From: Cyanobacteria bacterium HKST-UBA02 | GTDB lineage: Bacteria > Cyanobacteriota > Vampirovibrionia > Obscuribacterales > Obscuribacteraceae | Direction: 5' to 3' | Assembly (NCBI GenBank): GCA_020431945.1 | Contig: JAGQHH010000428.1 | Location: forward strand, 1-9,451 | Length of the DNA: 9,451 nucleotides | Part shown: positions 1 to 6,369 of the stretch, one piece after another | How positions within the stretch are numbered: the stretch's first letter is position 1 | Layout: every line of letters starts with the position of its first letter | Notes under the pieces: model-generated | What the model was told of the DNA's origin: nothing | Databases searched by the model: none | What the model saw: the letters and a program-made list of their open reading frames with translations, nothing else | Position numbers and translations under genes: made by a program

Positions 1-1658
1 GGCTCAACGAAGGTTTCGCCACCTATTATTCACTCCTCTATGCCGGTCACGCTCACGGCAAGGATGATATGACCTATGGTCTCTATCAGAATCTCAAGCA
101 TGTCCTCGAGCACGACGACGGGCGCCGCCCCGTGGTCGACCGCCATTACGATCACCCCTACGAGCAATTCGATCATCGTGCTTATGCCAAAGCAGCCCTC
201 ATTCTTCATATGCTCAGAAGCCAGCTCGGCGAGGATCTCTTTCGCCGGTGCGTGAAAACCTATCTGGAGCGGCACCGTTACCAGTCTGTGGTCAGCGAGG
301 ATTTCAATCGCATACTCGAAGAGCTGTCCGGGCGCTCCTTCGATCGATTCTTCGATCAATGGCTCTACAAGCCGGGTCAGCCTGAGCTGGACGTCCAGTA
401 TTCCTGGGACGAGAAATCCGGTCTCGCCCGGGTGAGCATCAACCAGAAACCGTCCCGGCCTGTTAGCGACGACAGCAAGCCGTACTGGCTGCAGACCGGG
501 CACCAACGCCGGGGAGGCGAGGGTCCTCAGACCCAGGCTCCGGCACCTCCGACGGTGTTCCATTTCCCCCTTCTGCTCCGCTTCAAAGCAGGGGATACAG
601 TTATCGACCATCCGGTGGAAGTAAAGGAAGGCGAAGAAGACTTCTATGTAAAACTGGAGAAAGCACCGGATATAGTGCGCATCGATCCGGACCTGACAGT
701 GCTCGCCAGGATCCATTTCAATCCCCCGGCCGAGATGCTTCTCAAACAACTCCAGGACAGAAGCGATACGGCAGGTAGAATTCTAGCTGCCGAGAAGCTC
801 GACTGCTTCGACAATGAGAAGACCCTCGACGCCCTGAAGACCTGCCTGCAGGGCGACGAATTCTACGGTGTCCGGGTGGTGGCAGCCCGGACCCTGAGGC
901 GGATCCACAGCCCCGAGGCCCTGACTGTCCTCTGCCAGAGCCTGGCTCAAAAGGATGCCCGGGTAAGAAATGCCGTGGTGGATGCCATCGGTTATTTCTT
1001 CAGTCCCAGGGCCAAGTCGACCCTGGTGGCTCATATAGAGAAGGAGAAGAATCCCGCCATCACCGCCACCGCACTCAAAGCCCTGGGACCTTTCCACAGC
1101 CGCAATGTCAGAGACCTGCTCACAAGCTCCCTGAGCCGGCCGTCTTATCGGAACATGATTGCCGTGGCGGCTCTCAAAGCAATTCGAGCCCAGGACGATC
1201 CTTCATATAAGGATGCGATCGTCAGGGAGATCGACAAACGCTCGCCGGACTTCGAAGCCCACGGTATCGGCACGGCGCTTGCCACTCTGGCCTTTATCTC
1301 CCGAAATGAAAAAGACAAGAGCGATATAAGGAATCTACTGGCCGGCTATCTGAATTCACCAAGACAGTCCCTCAGGCTGAACGCCATAAACGCCCTGGGC
1401 GAGCTGGAGGAGCACAGCGCTATCGCCATGCTCGATACATTCGCTTCGGCCGCCCGGGACACCCCGGAAAGAGATTCGGCCCAGCGGGCAATCGCCAGGC
1501 TGCGCTCGGCAGGCAAACCGGCGGACAATCTCAAGGACCTTCGCGATGAGGTCATCGAGCTGCAGAAAAGCCAGCGGGATCTCAAGAAAGATCTGGATGC
1601 CCTGAAGAAGCAGCTCGAAAAGAAAAACGAGAGAAAGCCGCAGCCGGGCGGCAAATAA
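1..1658 (+). CDS. M1-family zinc aminopeptidase with HEAT repeats, C-terminal part (5' end outside window)
   Basis: The reading frame is open from the first base (codons from position 3) and gives 551 residues. It begins LNEGFATYY, the M1 (gluzincin) segment that supplies the third zinc ligand (Glu3 here) downstream of HEXXH, so the missing 5' part should encode HEXXH and the N-terminal beta domain. Tyr61 in AYAKAALILHML matches the conserved M1 catalytic tyrosine region. The helical end of the catalytic domain runs to about residue 129 (FFDQWLYKPGQPEL). A beta-rich segment follows (about 130-240), with a Pro/Gln-rich insertion. Next come about seven degenerate HEAT-like helical pairs (about 245-505). 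The tail (about 512-545) is a charged Lys/Glu/Leu coiled coil. The expected role is removal of N-terminal residues from peptides, with the HEAT region as a binding scaffold. Membership of M1 is secure; the substrate and location (export signal not visible) are unknown. No intrinsic terminator follows the stop. Confidence 0.9.
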   Translation, partial: LNEGFATYYSLLYAGHAHGKDDMTYGLYQNLKHVLEHDDGRRPVVDRHYDHPYEQFDHRAYAKAALILHMLRSQLGEDLFRRCVKTYLERHRYQSVVSEDFNRILEELSGRSFDRFFDQWLYKPGQPELDVQYSWDEKSGLARVSINQKPSRPVSDDSKPYWLQTGHQRRGGEGPQTQAPAPPTVFHFPLLLRFKAGDTVIDHPVEVKEGEEDFYVKLEKAPDIVRIDPDLTVLARIHFNPPAEMLLKQLQDRSDTAGRILAAEKLDCFDNEKTLDALKTCLQGDEFYGVRVVAARTLRRIHSPEALTVLCQSLAQKDARVRNAVVDAIGYFFSPRAKSTLVAHIEKEKNPAITATALKALGPFHSRNVRDLLTSSLSRPSYRNMIAVAALKAIRAQDDPSYKDAIVREIDKRSPDFEAHGIGTALATLAFISRNEKDKSDIRNLLAGYLNSPRQSLRLNAINALGELEEHSAIAMLDTFASAARDTPERDSAQRAIARLRSAGKPADNLKDLRDEVIELQKSQRDLKKDLDALKKQLEKKNERKPQPGGK

Positions 1659-1863
1659 TCTCCAGAAAAACCGCTTGTCAGGCGCCCGAAAACCCCACCC
1701 AGGCAGCTGGAAGAGCACCGGGGAACAATCTCCGGGGCAGGTCTGTCTAATTAACCAGTTCGGAATTGCCCGGAATCCAAAATAAACCAAAGAAAAGCGT
1801 CAGGAAGCCCCGCGGGCAGCCTGAAGCAGCACACAGCGTGTTTGTCGATCTACTCTAAACAAA

Positions 1864-1867
1864 AGGA
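1864..1867 (+). promoter_or_regulatory. Shine-Dalgarno site of the 395-residue exported protein
   Basis: AGGA lies 8 nt before the ATG at 1876. It supports that start over the TTG of an overlapping frame at 1842. No convincing -35/-10 pair was found in the 217-bp gap after the aminopeptidase gene (1659-1875), and that gap shows no U-tailed hairpin, so co-transcription with the upstream gene remains possible. Confidence 0.6.
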
Positions 1868-1875
1868 ACAGGAAA

Positions 1876-3063
1876 ATGAAACCCAGCAAGATGAGCCTCA
1901 GGAGAAGTCTTTTAGCCGCCACTTTGATCATCGGTCAAACGTTCGCAATGCCATCGCTGGCAGTACTGGCAGCAGACTCCAGCGTAAGGCTCGCCGGCCA
2001 GGTGGTAGTAAGCGATCTGGCCAGCGCCGGCGGATTCACCAGCGAGAAGCGTGCCGCCCAGGTCCAGGAGAATCTGGACAACGCTCTGGTAGCGAGCACC
2101 GATAAGACACCATCAGCAGTGGGTATCGCTTATGTCAGCGGCATGCCGGTCCTCACCCTGGGCGGCTATAACGTCGTCACCGTAGACACCGCCAGCGCCC
2201 GCGCCCTCTCCACCACCCCGGCGCTCCTCGCCGAGAAGTGGGCGAACTCTCTGCGCGCCGCCTTGAGAGATCAAGCCAGTATCAATGCCTATGTCTCCCA
2301 TCTCAACGGCGACTTCCAGTCGAGCGCACCGCCAGTAGCGGCACAAGCCCCGATGCCTTCTTATAACAACTCTGCTACATTCCAGGCTCAGAGCCCGGCA
2401 GCGCCTGTCTACGCACAGGGACGTGTAGTCTACGCTCCAGCCGGAATGGTCATCCCCGCCACCCTCAAGACCTCTGTCTCGAGCGAGCTGGCCAGAGCAG
2501 GTGACGTGATTCAAGCCGAAGTCAGTCAAGCCATCATCCTGGGCGACACTCAGATCCCGGTGGGCACCACCCTCCTCGGTCAAGTGAGCGACGCCGAAGC
2601 CGGAAAATATCTCGGCCGCACCGGCAGCATGGCTATCACCTTCACCAGGATGCGCACGCCGGACGGCATGGAAGCTCCGATAACAGCCCATATCATGGGC
2701 TCGATAGACAAATATGCCACCACCGGAACCCAGGGCGATACTCTGAAAGGCGAGACCTGGAAAGGCAAAGTCGTCCAGGCCGGAGTCCGGAGCCTTGTAG
2801 GAGCCGGTACCGGAGCCGCCCTCGGCACAGCCGTCGGTGCTATCGCCAACGGTGGCAGAGGAGCCGGTCGCGGCGCCTGGTCCGGAACAGCCATCGGTGC
2901 CGGTGTGGGACTTGCCCAGAGCGTGCTTCTCAGAAAGGGCTCCAACGTCACCCTGCCGAGCGGCACCCCGATCAAGCTGCAACTCGACTCGGCCTTGCAG
3001 ATGGCGGCATCGCCTTCCACCACCCTCTCGGCCCCCATCGCCTACGGCAGCATGTATCAATAA
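1876..3063 (+). CDS. Exported envelope protein with VirB10/TrbI-like beta region and glycine zipper
   Basis: The protein has 395 residues. A Sec signal peptide is clear: basic n-region (KMSLRR), hydrophobic core, and likely cleavage after VLA at residue 32. Residues about 34-150 form a first domain containing a KRAAQVQENLDNAL helix, a LTLGGYNVVTVDTASARA strand region and LAEKWANSLRAAL. This layout resembles a domain seen in cyanobacterial exported proteins and some mechanosensitive-channel N-termini (my recollection, unverified). Residues about 150-183 are a Gln/Pro/Ala linker. Residues about 183-275 carry the pattern IPATLKTSVSSEL...GDVIQAEV...IPVGTTLLGQV, as in VirB10/TrbI-like beta domains. 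Residues 309-345 are a glycine zipper. The end (about 352-375, SNVTLPSGTPIKLQLD) looks like the closing strands of the beta region. It probably sits in the periplasm or envelope and oligomerises or inserts in membrane. A conjugation role is unlikely, since no other T4SS gene is present. The ATG at 1876 has a good SD site, and a strong terminator follows. Confidence 0.85.
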   Translation: MKPSKMSLRRSLLAATLIIGQTFAMPSLAVLAADSSVRLAGQVVVSDLASAGGFTSEKRAAQVQENLDNALVASTDKTPSAVGIAYVSGMPVLTLGGYNVVTVDTASARALSTTPALLAEKWANSLRAALRDQASINAYVSHLNGDFQSSAPPVAAQAPMPSYNNSATFQAQSPAAPVYAQGRVVYAPAGMVIPATLKTSVSSELARAGDVIQAEVSQAIILGDTQIPVGTTLLGQVSDAEAGKYLGRTGSMAITFTRMRTPDGMEAPITAHIMGSIDKYATTGTQGDTLKGETWKGKVVQAGVRSLVGAGTGAALGTAVGAIANGGRGAGRGAWSGTAIGAGVGLAQSVLLRKGSNVTLPSGTPIKLQLDSALQMAASPSTTLSAPIAYGSMYQ

Positions 3064-3083
3064 ATCAGGTTTTTCTGAGCGGG

Positions 3084-3112
3084 AAAAGAGGGCAGCAATG
3101 CCCTCTTTTTTT
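3084..3112 (+). terminator. Rho-independent terminator, probably bidirectional
   Basis: AAAAGAGGGC (3084-3093) pairs perfectly with GCCCTCTTTT (3100-3109) around a 6-nt AGCAAT loop, and a run of seven T follows (3106-3112). It lies 20 bp after the stop of the exported protein gene. Read on the minus strand, the same stem is followed by TTTT, so it can also end the convergent kinase transcript, whose stop codon is at 3126-3128. It fits the 62-bp convergent gap exactly. Confidence 0.92.
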
Positions 3113-3125
3113 CGGTCATTTTCGC

Positions 3126-4948
3126 TTACTTGTCGCTTATATGAATCTTCAAGCCTGGACGAGCCTTTTGCAGGAGATCGGCGATAGTGGGGTCGAGGGT
3201 CTGGCAGCGATGGAAACTCAGATTCTTGATCTTCGATTCGGACAAGAGCTTGATCAGGGCCGGACCATCGATCTTTTCGAGCTCGTAGAAGCTGAGGCTG
3301 GTGAGCGAAAGTTTGCGTATCACCGCAAACGGTGTCCGGCTGACCTCGAGCTCCTCAAGATGCGCGAGCGCAGTCAAGCCGCTGGTGTCACCGTTTTCGA
3401 TACCGCTCAGATCGATTCTCAGGCGCCTCAATCGGGGCAGCCTAGCAAGTGTCGCCAGAGAAGCATCGGTCAGTAGAGTGCATCGCCTGACTCCCAGGTC
3501 TTCCAGAGAAGTCACTTTAATCAGCCTGGCAAGACCGCTGTCATCCACGGTGCTATTGTTCAGATCCAGGGAGGCTAGATGGGTCAGCTCGGCGATTTCG
3601 CCGAGACATGCGGTATCGATCCCATCGCAGCTGATCAGACAGAGCTCCCGGAGCGACGGGAGCTGTTTCACCCAGGCAAAAGTTTCCCGGTCGACATCGC
3701 ACTCGATGAGCTTGAGAGTACGAATCCTCAGTCCGGCGATGGTGCACAGAGTCTGACCTTGAAGCTCGTCATGCTTGAACTGCAGATAAGTGATGTCCTT
3801 GCGACCACGCAACTCCTCGAGGGGGTGCCTGGACATGTGACCCTGTACGATAAAACTCCCGGGTCCTTTGTATTCCTCGAGCCGGGGCGCTTCTTCATCT
3901 AGTTTCGGGAAGCTGTTGTATTGCTCCGGTCCGGGCGCTACCTCGGCAGTTTCGTCCTGATCGGAAGCCTGCCGATCGAAAAACAAAAAAACAGAAAGGG
4001 CCAGAGACGATAATAAAAGAATCGCAGCTCCGACCGGAAGCAATCTAATGTCTTTTCGCGGCGGAGAAGCTTCGGTCTGGTCCGGGCTTTCGGTCGCTTC
4101 GAGAGCGGCATCCTGATCGCGACGAAGCTCTTCCAGAACAGCGGCGAAAGAGACGAACCGGGAATCCGGATCCTTGGCAAGGCAGGTCTCGACCAGGGCG
4201 ATCAGATCTCGAGGAATCGCCCCGGAGCAGAAAGCCTCCAGGCTCGGAGCAGGCTGCTCGATTTGCATCATCAAAGTGGTCAGACCCGATTCCCCTTCGA
4301 AAGGCAGCTTACCTGAGAGCACCTGAAAAGCCAGACAGCCGAAGCTGTAGATATCTGATCTCTGATCGAGCTCCTGACCCTGGGCGGCTTCCGGGCTCAT
4401 GAAAGCCGGCGAGCCCAGGGCACCGCCGGTCTTTGTATGGGACATAGCCTCCCGGCTCTCCGACTCGACGAATTTGGCGATGCCGAAATCGACGATCCTC
4501 GCTGATTCATGACCGGCTCCCCGGCAATCATGACATTGGCAGGTTTGACGTCACGGTGCAGGATCTCATGACGATGACAGTGCTCGAGCCCCTCGGCGAT
4601 ATCGATCAGGATCGATCTCGCCCGCTCCGGATCGAGTCCGCCCTCGATCTCGAGAATGGTATCGAGGGACCGACCCTGCACCAGCTCTATGGTGAGATAG
4701 AGTTGCCCGTTTTCGAGCTGGCCGAAATCGAGAATCCTGACTATATTGCGATGCTCGAGACTGGCCGCCGCCCGCGCTTCTTGCTGGAAGCGCAGGACCA
4801 GCTCCGGAGTCGGGTCCGGATGGAGCAGTTTGATGGCCACATCGCGGTTGAGAACCTGATCCCAGGCTTGATAGATCGATCCCATACCGCCGGCTCCGAG
4901 CCGGCGAACGACTTTATAGCGATCAGCGACTATTTCGTCAGCCTGCAC
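3126..4948 (-). CDS. Receptor-like Ser/Thr protein kinase with transmembrane helix and leucine-rich repeats (frameshifted)
   Basis: Two overlapping open segments (4948 down to 4397, and the frame running through 4445 down to 3126) together make one Hanks-type kinase. Restoring one base gives about 607 residues, close to the 622 of the paralogue at 6370-8238. The first segment has the glycine loop GAGGMG (18-23), Lys40, helix-C Glu57, and HRDVKPAN with Asp133 and Asn138. The second frame supplies DFGIAKF (Asp154), SPE (185-187) and the C-lobe. An acidic linker leads to one membrane helix (about 301-324, LLPVGAAILLLSSLALSVFLF). An outside region then carries LRRs from about 403 to the end, finishing PGLKI. 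The kinase should be cytoplasmic and the LRR extracytoplasmic, phosphorylating Ser/Thr in response to an envelope ligand. The start is GTG at 4948, with GGGGAG 4 nt upstream; the ATG 2 nt earlier runs into TAG after six codons. The break may be an assembly error or real inactivation. Confidence 0.88.
4519..4522 (-). other. Probable site of a one-base frameshift in the LRR kinase gene
   Basis: The kinase catalytic loop (HRDVKPANVMIAG) and the DFG motif are in different frames, offset by one missing base. The downstream frame has a stop at 4553-4551, so the shift must lie between about 4550 and 4500. A run of four G on the coding strand (4522-4519) is in that interval. Adding one G there reads NVMIAGGAGHESARIVDFG, a natural kinase sequence. 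Homopolymer contraction in sequencing or assembly, or a genuine deletion, would both give this. Confidence 0.7.
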
Positions 4949-4977
4949 ATTGCTCCCCGAACTGTATGGCGACCCTA

Positions 4978-4983
4978 TACAAT
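4978..4983 (+). promoter_or_regulatory. Candidate -10 box for the ATP-grasp gene
   Basis: TACAAT lies in an AT-rich patch (TATACAATTAT, 4976-4986), with 8 bp between it and the ATG at 4992. That spacing would place transcription initiation at or almost at the start codon, giving a leaderless message, in keeping with the absence of an SD site. No matching -35 box is visible. The gap between the divergent kinase start (4948) and this gene is only 43 bp, so promoters in both directions must overlap the coding ends. Confidence 0.35.
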
Positions 4984-4991
4984 TATGCGCT

Positions 4992-5852
4992 ATGACTAAA
5001 TTCTGCTTCCTGACAAGCGATCAATACCCGTCTTTAGAGAAAGACTATCAACCTGCCATCGCCGCTCTGGAGGCAAAGGGGCACACCGCCTGCGTCCGGG
5101 TCTGGAATGACCGGAAAGTGGACTGGTCTCTCTTCGAGAATCTCGTAATCGCCTCCATCTGGGATTATCACAGAGACCTCGGGACTTTCCGGACCTGGCT
5201 TGCGCAAAGAGCCAGGCAGTCAAATGTGATCAATTCGATCGATCTCATCGAATGGAATCTCAACAAGCTCTATCTGAAAAAACTGGAAGAAGCCGGGGTG
5301 CCGGTGATCCCGACACTCTGGGCAGAGCGGCCCGAAATCGCCGACTGCCCCTGGAATAAAGTAGTGATCAAGCCCGCAGTAGGTGCAGGCAGTTTCGGAA
5401 TGAGAGCCTTCGATTTGAATAGCGAAAAAGACGCTGCCGAGTCTCATATAGCCGGCCTCGCGGACAGATTGCCGGCTATGATCCAGCCGGATCTTCCCTC
5501 GGTAAGCGCCGAGGGTGAGTTCGTCATGGTCTATTTCGACGGACGTTTCTCCCATGCGGCCATACGTCCCCTGGGCGGTCATCAGGCATCGGTGGAAGAC
5601 GAGATCGCTGCTGCCACGCTTGTCGAGCCCGAAAAAGAGCAACTGAATATAGGAGGGAAGGTCATCGAATGCCTTCCCTCCAAACCGTGCTATGCCAGAA
5701 TCGATCTCGTCCGGGACCTCGAAAACCGCTATCTGGTGCTCGAGGTGGAGCTCATCGAGCCCTCTCTCTTTTTGAAAGAGAACCCGCAAGCAATTTCCGC
5801 CTATACAGCTAGCTTGTTAGCCGCCGCTCAGCAGCCGGCACCGAATTTCTGA
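4992..5852 (+). CDS. ATP-grasp family ligase, substrate unknown
   Basis: From ATG 4992 the protein has 286 residues; the frame extends upstream to a TTG at 4950, but MTKFCFLTSD is the more natural N-terminus. It shows the layout of a glutathione-synthetase-like ATP-grasp group that includes O-ureido-D-serine cyclo-ligase DcsG: IWDY (56-59), WN..K.YL (88-95), GVPVIPT (102-108), then KPAVGAGSFG (127-136) for ATP binding. YARIDLV (234-240) and VLEVELIEPSLFL (249-261) contribute Asp238, Glu251 and Glu253 as likely Mg-ATP ligands. Such enzymes activate a carboxylate as acyl-phosphate and join it to an amine or other nucleophile. No signal peptide or membrane segment is seen, so it should be cytosolic. 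The substrate cannot be read from sequence, and no biosynthetic partner is adjacent. It is flanked by the two LRR kinases, divergent from one, and its 3' end overlaps the convergent small gene by 25 bp. Confidence 0.82.
   Translation: MTKFCFLTSDQYPSLEKDYQPAIAALEAKGHTACVRVWNDRKVDWSLFENLVIASIWDYHRDLGTFRTWLAQRARQSNVINSIDLIEWNLNKLYLKKLEEAGVPVIPTLWAERPEIADCPWNKVVIKPAVGAGSFGMRAFDLNSEKDAAESHIAGLADRLPAMIQPDLPSVSAEGEFVMVYFDGRFSHAAIRPLGGHQASVEDEIAAATLVEPEKEQLNIGGKVIECLPSKPCYARIDLVRDLENRYLVLEVELIEPSLFLKENPQAISAYTASLLAAAQQPAPNF
5652..5681. repeat. Perfect 10-bp inverted repeat inside the ATP-grasp gene
   Basis: GGAGGGAAGG (5652-5661) and CCTTCCCTCC (5672-5681) are exact reverse complements around a 10-nt loop. 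On the plus strand it encodes GGKVIECLPS and is followed by CAAACC, so it is no intrinsic terminator there. On the minus strand it lies about 147 nt past the stop of the small gene at 5828 and is followed by TATATTCAG, a weak T-rich tail. It could slow or end the antisense transcript, or fold the ATP-grasp mRNA. Confidence 0.6.
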
Positions 5853-6235
5853 AAATCAGTGTAAGAGATCTGGGTATCGAAAGCCGCTTCGGGACCGGAA
5901 TAATCCTGATGGGCCTGACGGATTTCATCGAAACGCAACCACATCGCCACAAGAATCGTTTGCTCCTGAACATCGATGCTCTTCTCGAGTGCCTCGACGA
6001 TTTCATGGCGAGAGATCATTTGATCCACCGGATTTGGTCTCATATCGAGAGCGTCGAAGTTGCGCACCGCATATTGCGAGATCGCGGCATCGCTGACACT
6101 GTCAACTGAGTAGAGGATCTTGCCGAGAGACTCCGGTCCGATGAGATGGAGAACTTCGAGAAGCTCATCCTCGAGGCGATTGAACGAGCACTCGAGAATT
6201 CTCAAAAGGGTGGTGCTGTCATTACGGCTGGTCAT
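5828..6235 (-). CDS. Small soluble protein of unknown function
   Basis: The protein has 135 residues from ATG 6235, chosen because AAGGAG ends 7 nt upstream; the frame is open to 6304 but the extension (Cys/His/Arg-rich) lacks these signals. I do not recognise the family. It is acidic, mostly predicted helical (ILECSFNRLEDELLEVLHLI near the start, EIVEALEKSIDVQEQTILVA in the middle), with no signal peptide, membrane helix or metal motif. The only cysteines noticed are one near the N-terminus and the final residue. It lies 134 bp downstream of the intact LRR kinase on the same strand but appears to have its own promoter (extended -10 at 6281-6289). Its last 25 bp overlap the convergent ATP-grasp gene, and no terminator lies between them. 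It could be a partner or substrate of the kinase, but this rests on position only. Confidence 0.72.
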   Translation of the reverse strand: MTSRNDSTTLLRILECSFNRLEDELLEVLHLIGPESLGKILYSVDSVSDAAISQYAVRNFDALDMRPNPVDQMISRHEIVEALEKSIDVQEQTILVAMWLRFDEIRQAHQDYSGPEAAFDTQISYTDFQKFGAGC

Positions 6236-6242
6236 CTCTATA

Positions 6243-6248
6243 CTCCTT
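6243..6248 (-). promoter_or_regulatory. Shine-Dalgarno site of the 135-residue unknown protein
   Basis: AAGGAG on the minus strand, 7 nt before ATG 6235, is the strongest ribosome binding site in the window. It fixes the start of this gene. Confidence 0.75.
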
Positions 6249-6280
6249 CGAGAAACGGTTATTCGGTGGGAATAGCAATG

Positions 6281-6289
6281 AGTATAGCA
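6281..6289 (-). promoter_or_regulatory. Extended -10 promoter of the 135-residue protein
   Basis: TGCTATACT on the minus strand is a TGN-extended -10 box with five of six consensus bases in the hexamer. It predicts initiation near 6274 and a leader of roughly 40 nt that includes the AAGGAG site. No good -35 hexamer is found at 16-18 bp, as is usual for extended -10 promoters. The 7-mer TTGCTAT of this box recurs 12 bp downstream (plus-strand ATAGCAA at 6272-6278 and 6284-6290). Confidence 0.45.
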
Positions 6290-6311
6290 ACGAACTCTTG
6301 ACAACTTCGTT
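6289..6311. promoter_or_regulatory. Dyad element, possible operator
   Basis: AACGAA (6289-6294) and TTCGTT (6306-6311) are perfect inverted half-sites in a 23-bp odd-centred dyad; the inner bases are only partly symmetric. It occupies the -35 region just upstream of the extended -10 box of the small gene, and half-site centres are 17 bp apart. That position suits a dimeric repressor or activator, but no regulator is encoded in the window and a chance match is possible. Confidence 0.35.
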
Positions 6312-6369
6312 CTGTTTATAATCCCTTAAAGAGGCCGCCGGATATGGTGCTCGCCAAATCTTCGTCCTG

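Noticed and set aside
1659..1875. Possible small RNA or terminator in the gap after the aminopeptidase gene.
   Set aside because: Only short, poor stems (for example CGCTT-GTC-AGGCG near 1671-1683) and a loopless CCCGCGGG palindrome (1808-1815) are present, none with a T-run, and no promoter could be supported.
2113..3060. Long open frame of 315 codons on the minus strand antisense to the exported glycine-zipper protein.
   Set aside because: It mirrors a high-GC coding frame, is Gly/His/Arg-rich without domains, has no SD site, and ends exactly where the plus gene's codon bias ends. The plus frame has a signal peptide, SD site and terminator.
1876..3063. Reading the VirB10-like protein as part of a type IV secretion or conjugation system.
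   Set aside because: No VirB/Tra neighbours, relaxase or coupling protein occur, and this beta region with a glycine zipper is also found in stand-alone exported proteins.
4497..4550. Programmed -1 ribosomal frameshifting as an explanation for the split kinase.
   Set aside because: No X XXY YYZ slippery heptamer and no clear downstream pseudoknot are seen in the permitted interval. A one-base loss in the G run is simpler.
4888..4906. 7-bp GC-rich inverted repeat CGCCGGC/GCCGGCG near the start of the frameshifted kinase gene.
   Set aside because: It falls on the codons of the glycine-rich loop, where GGC/GCC codons make such a match likely by chance.
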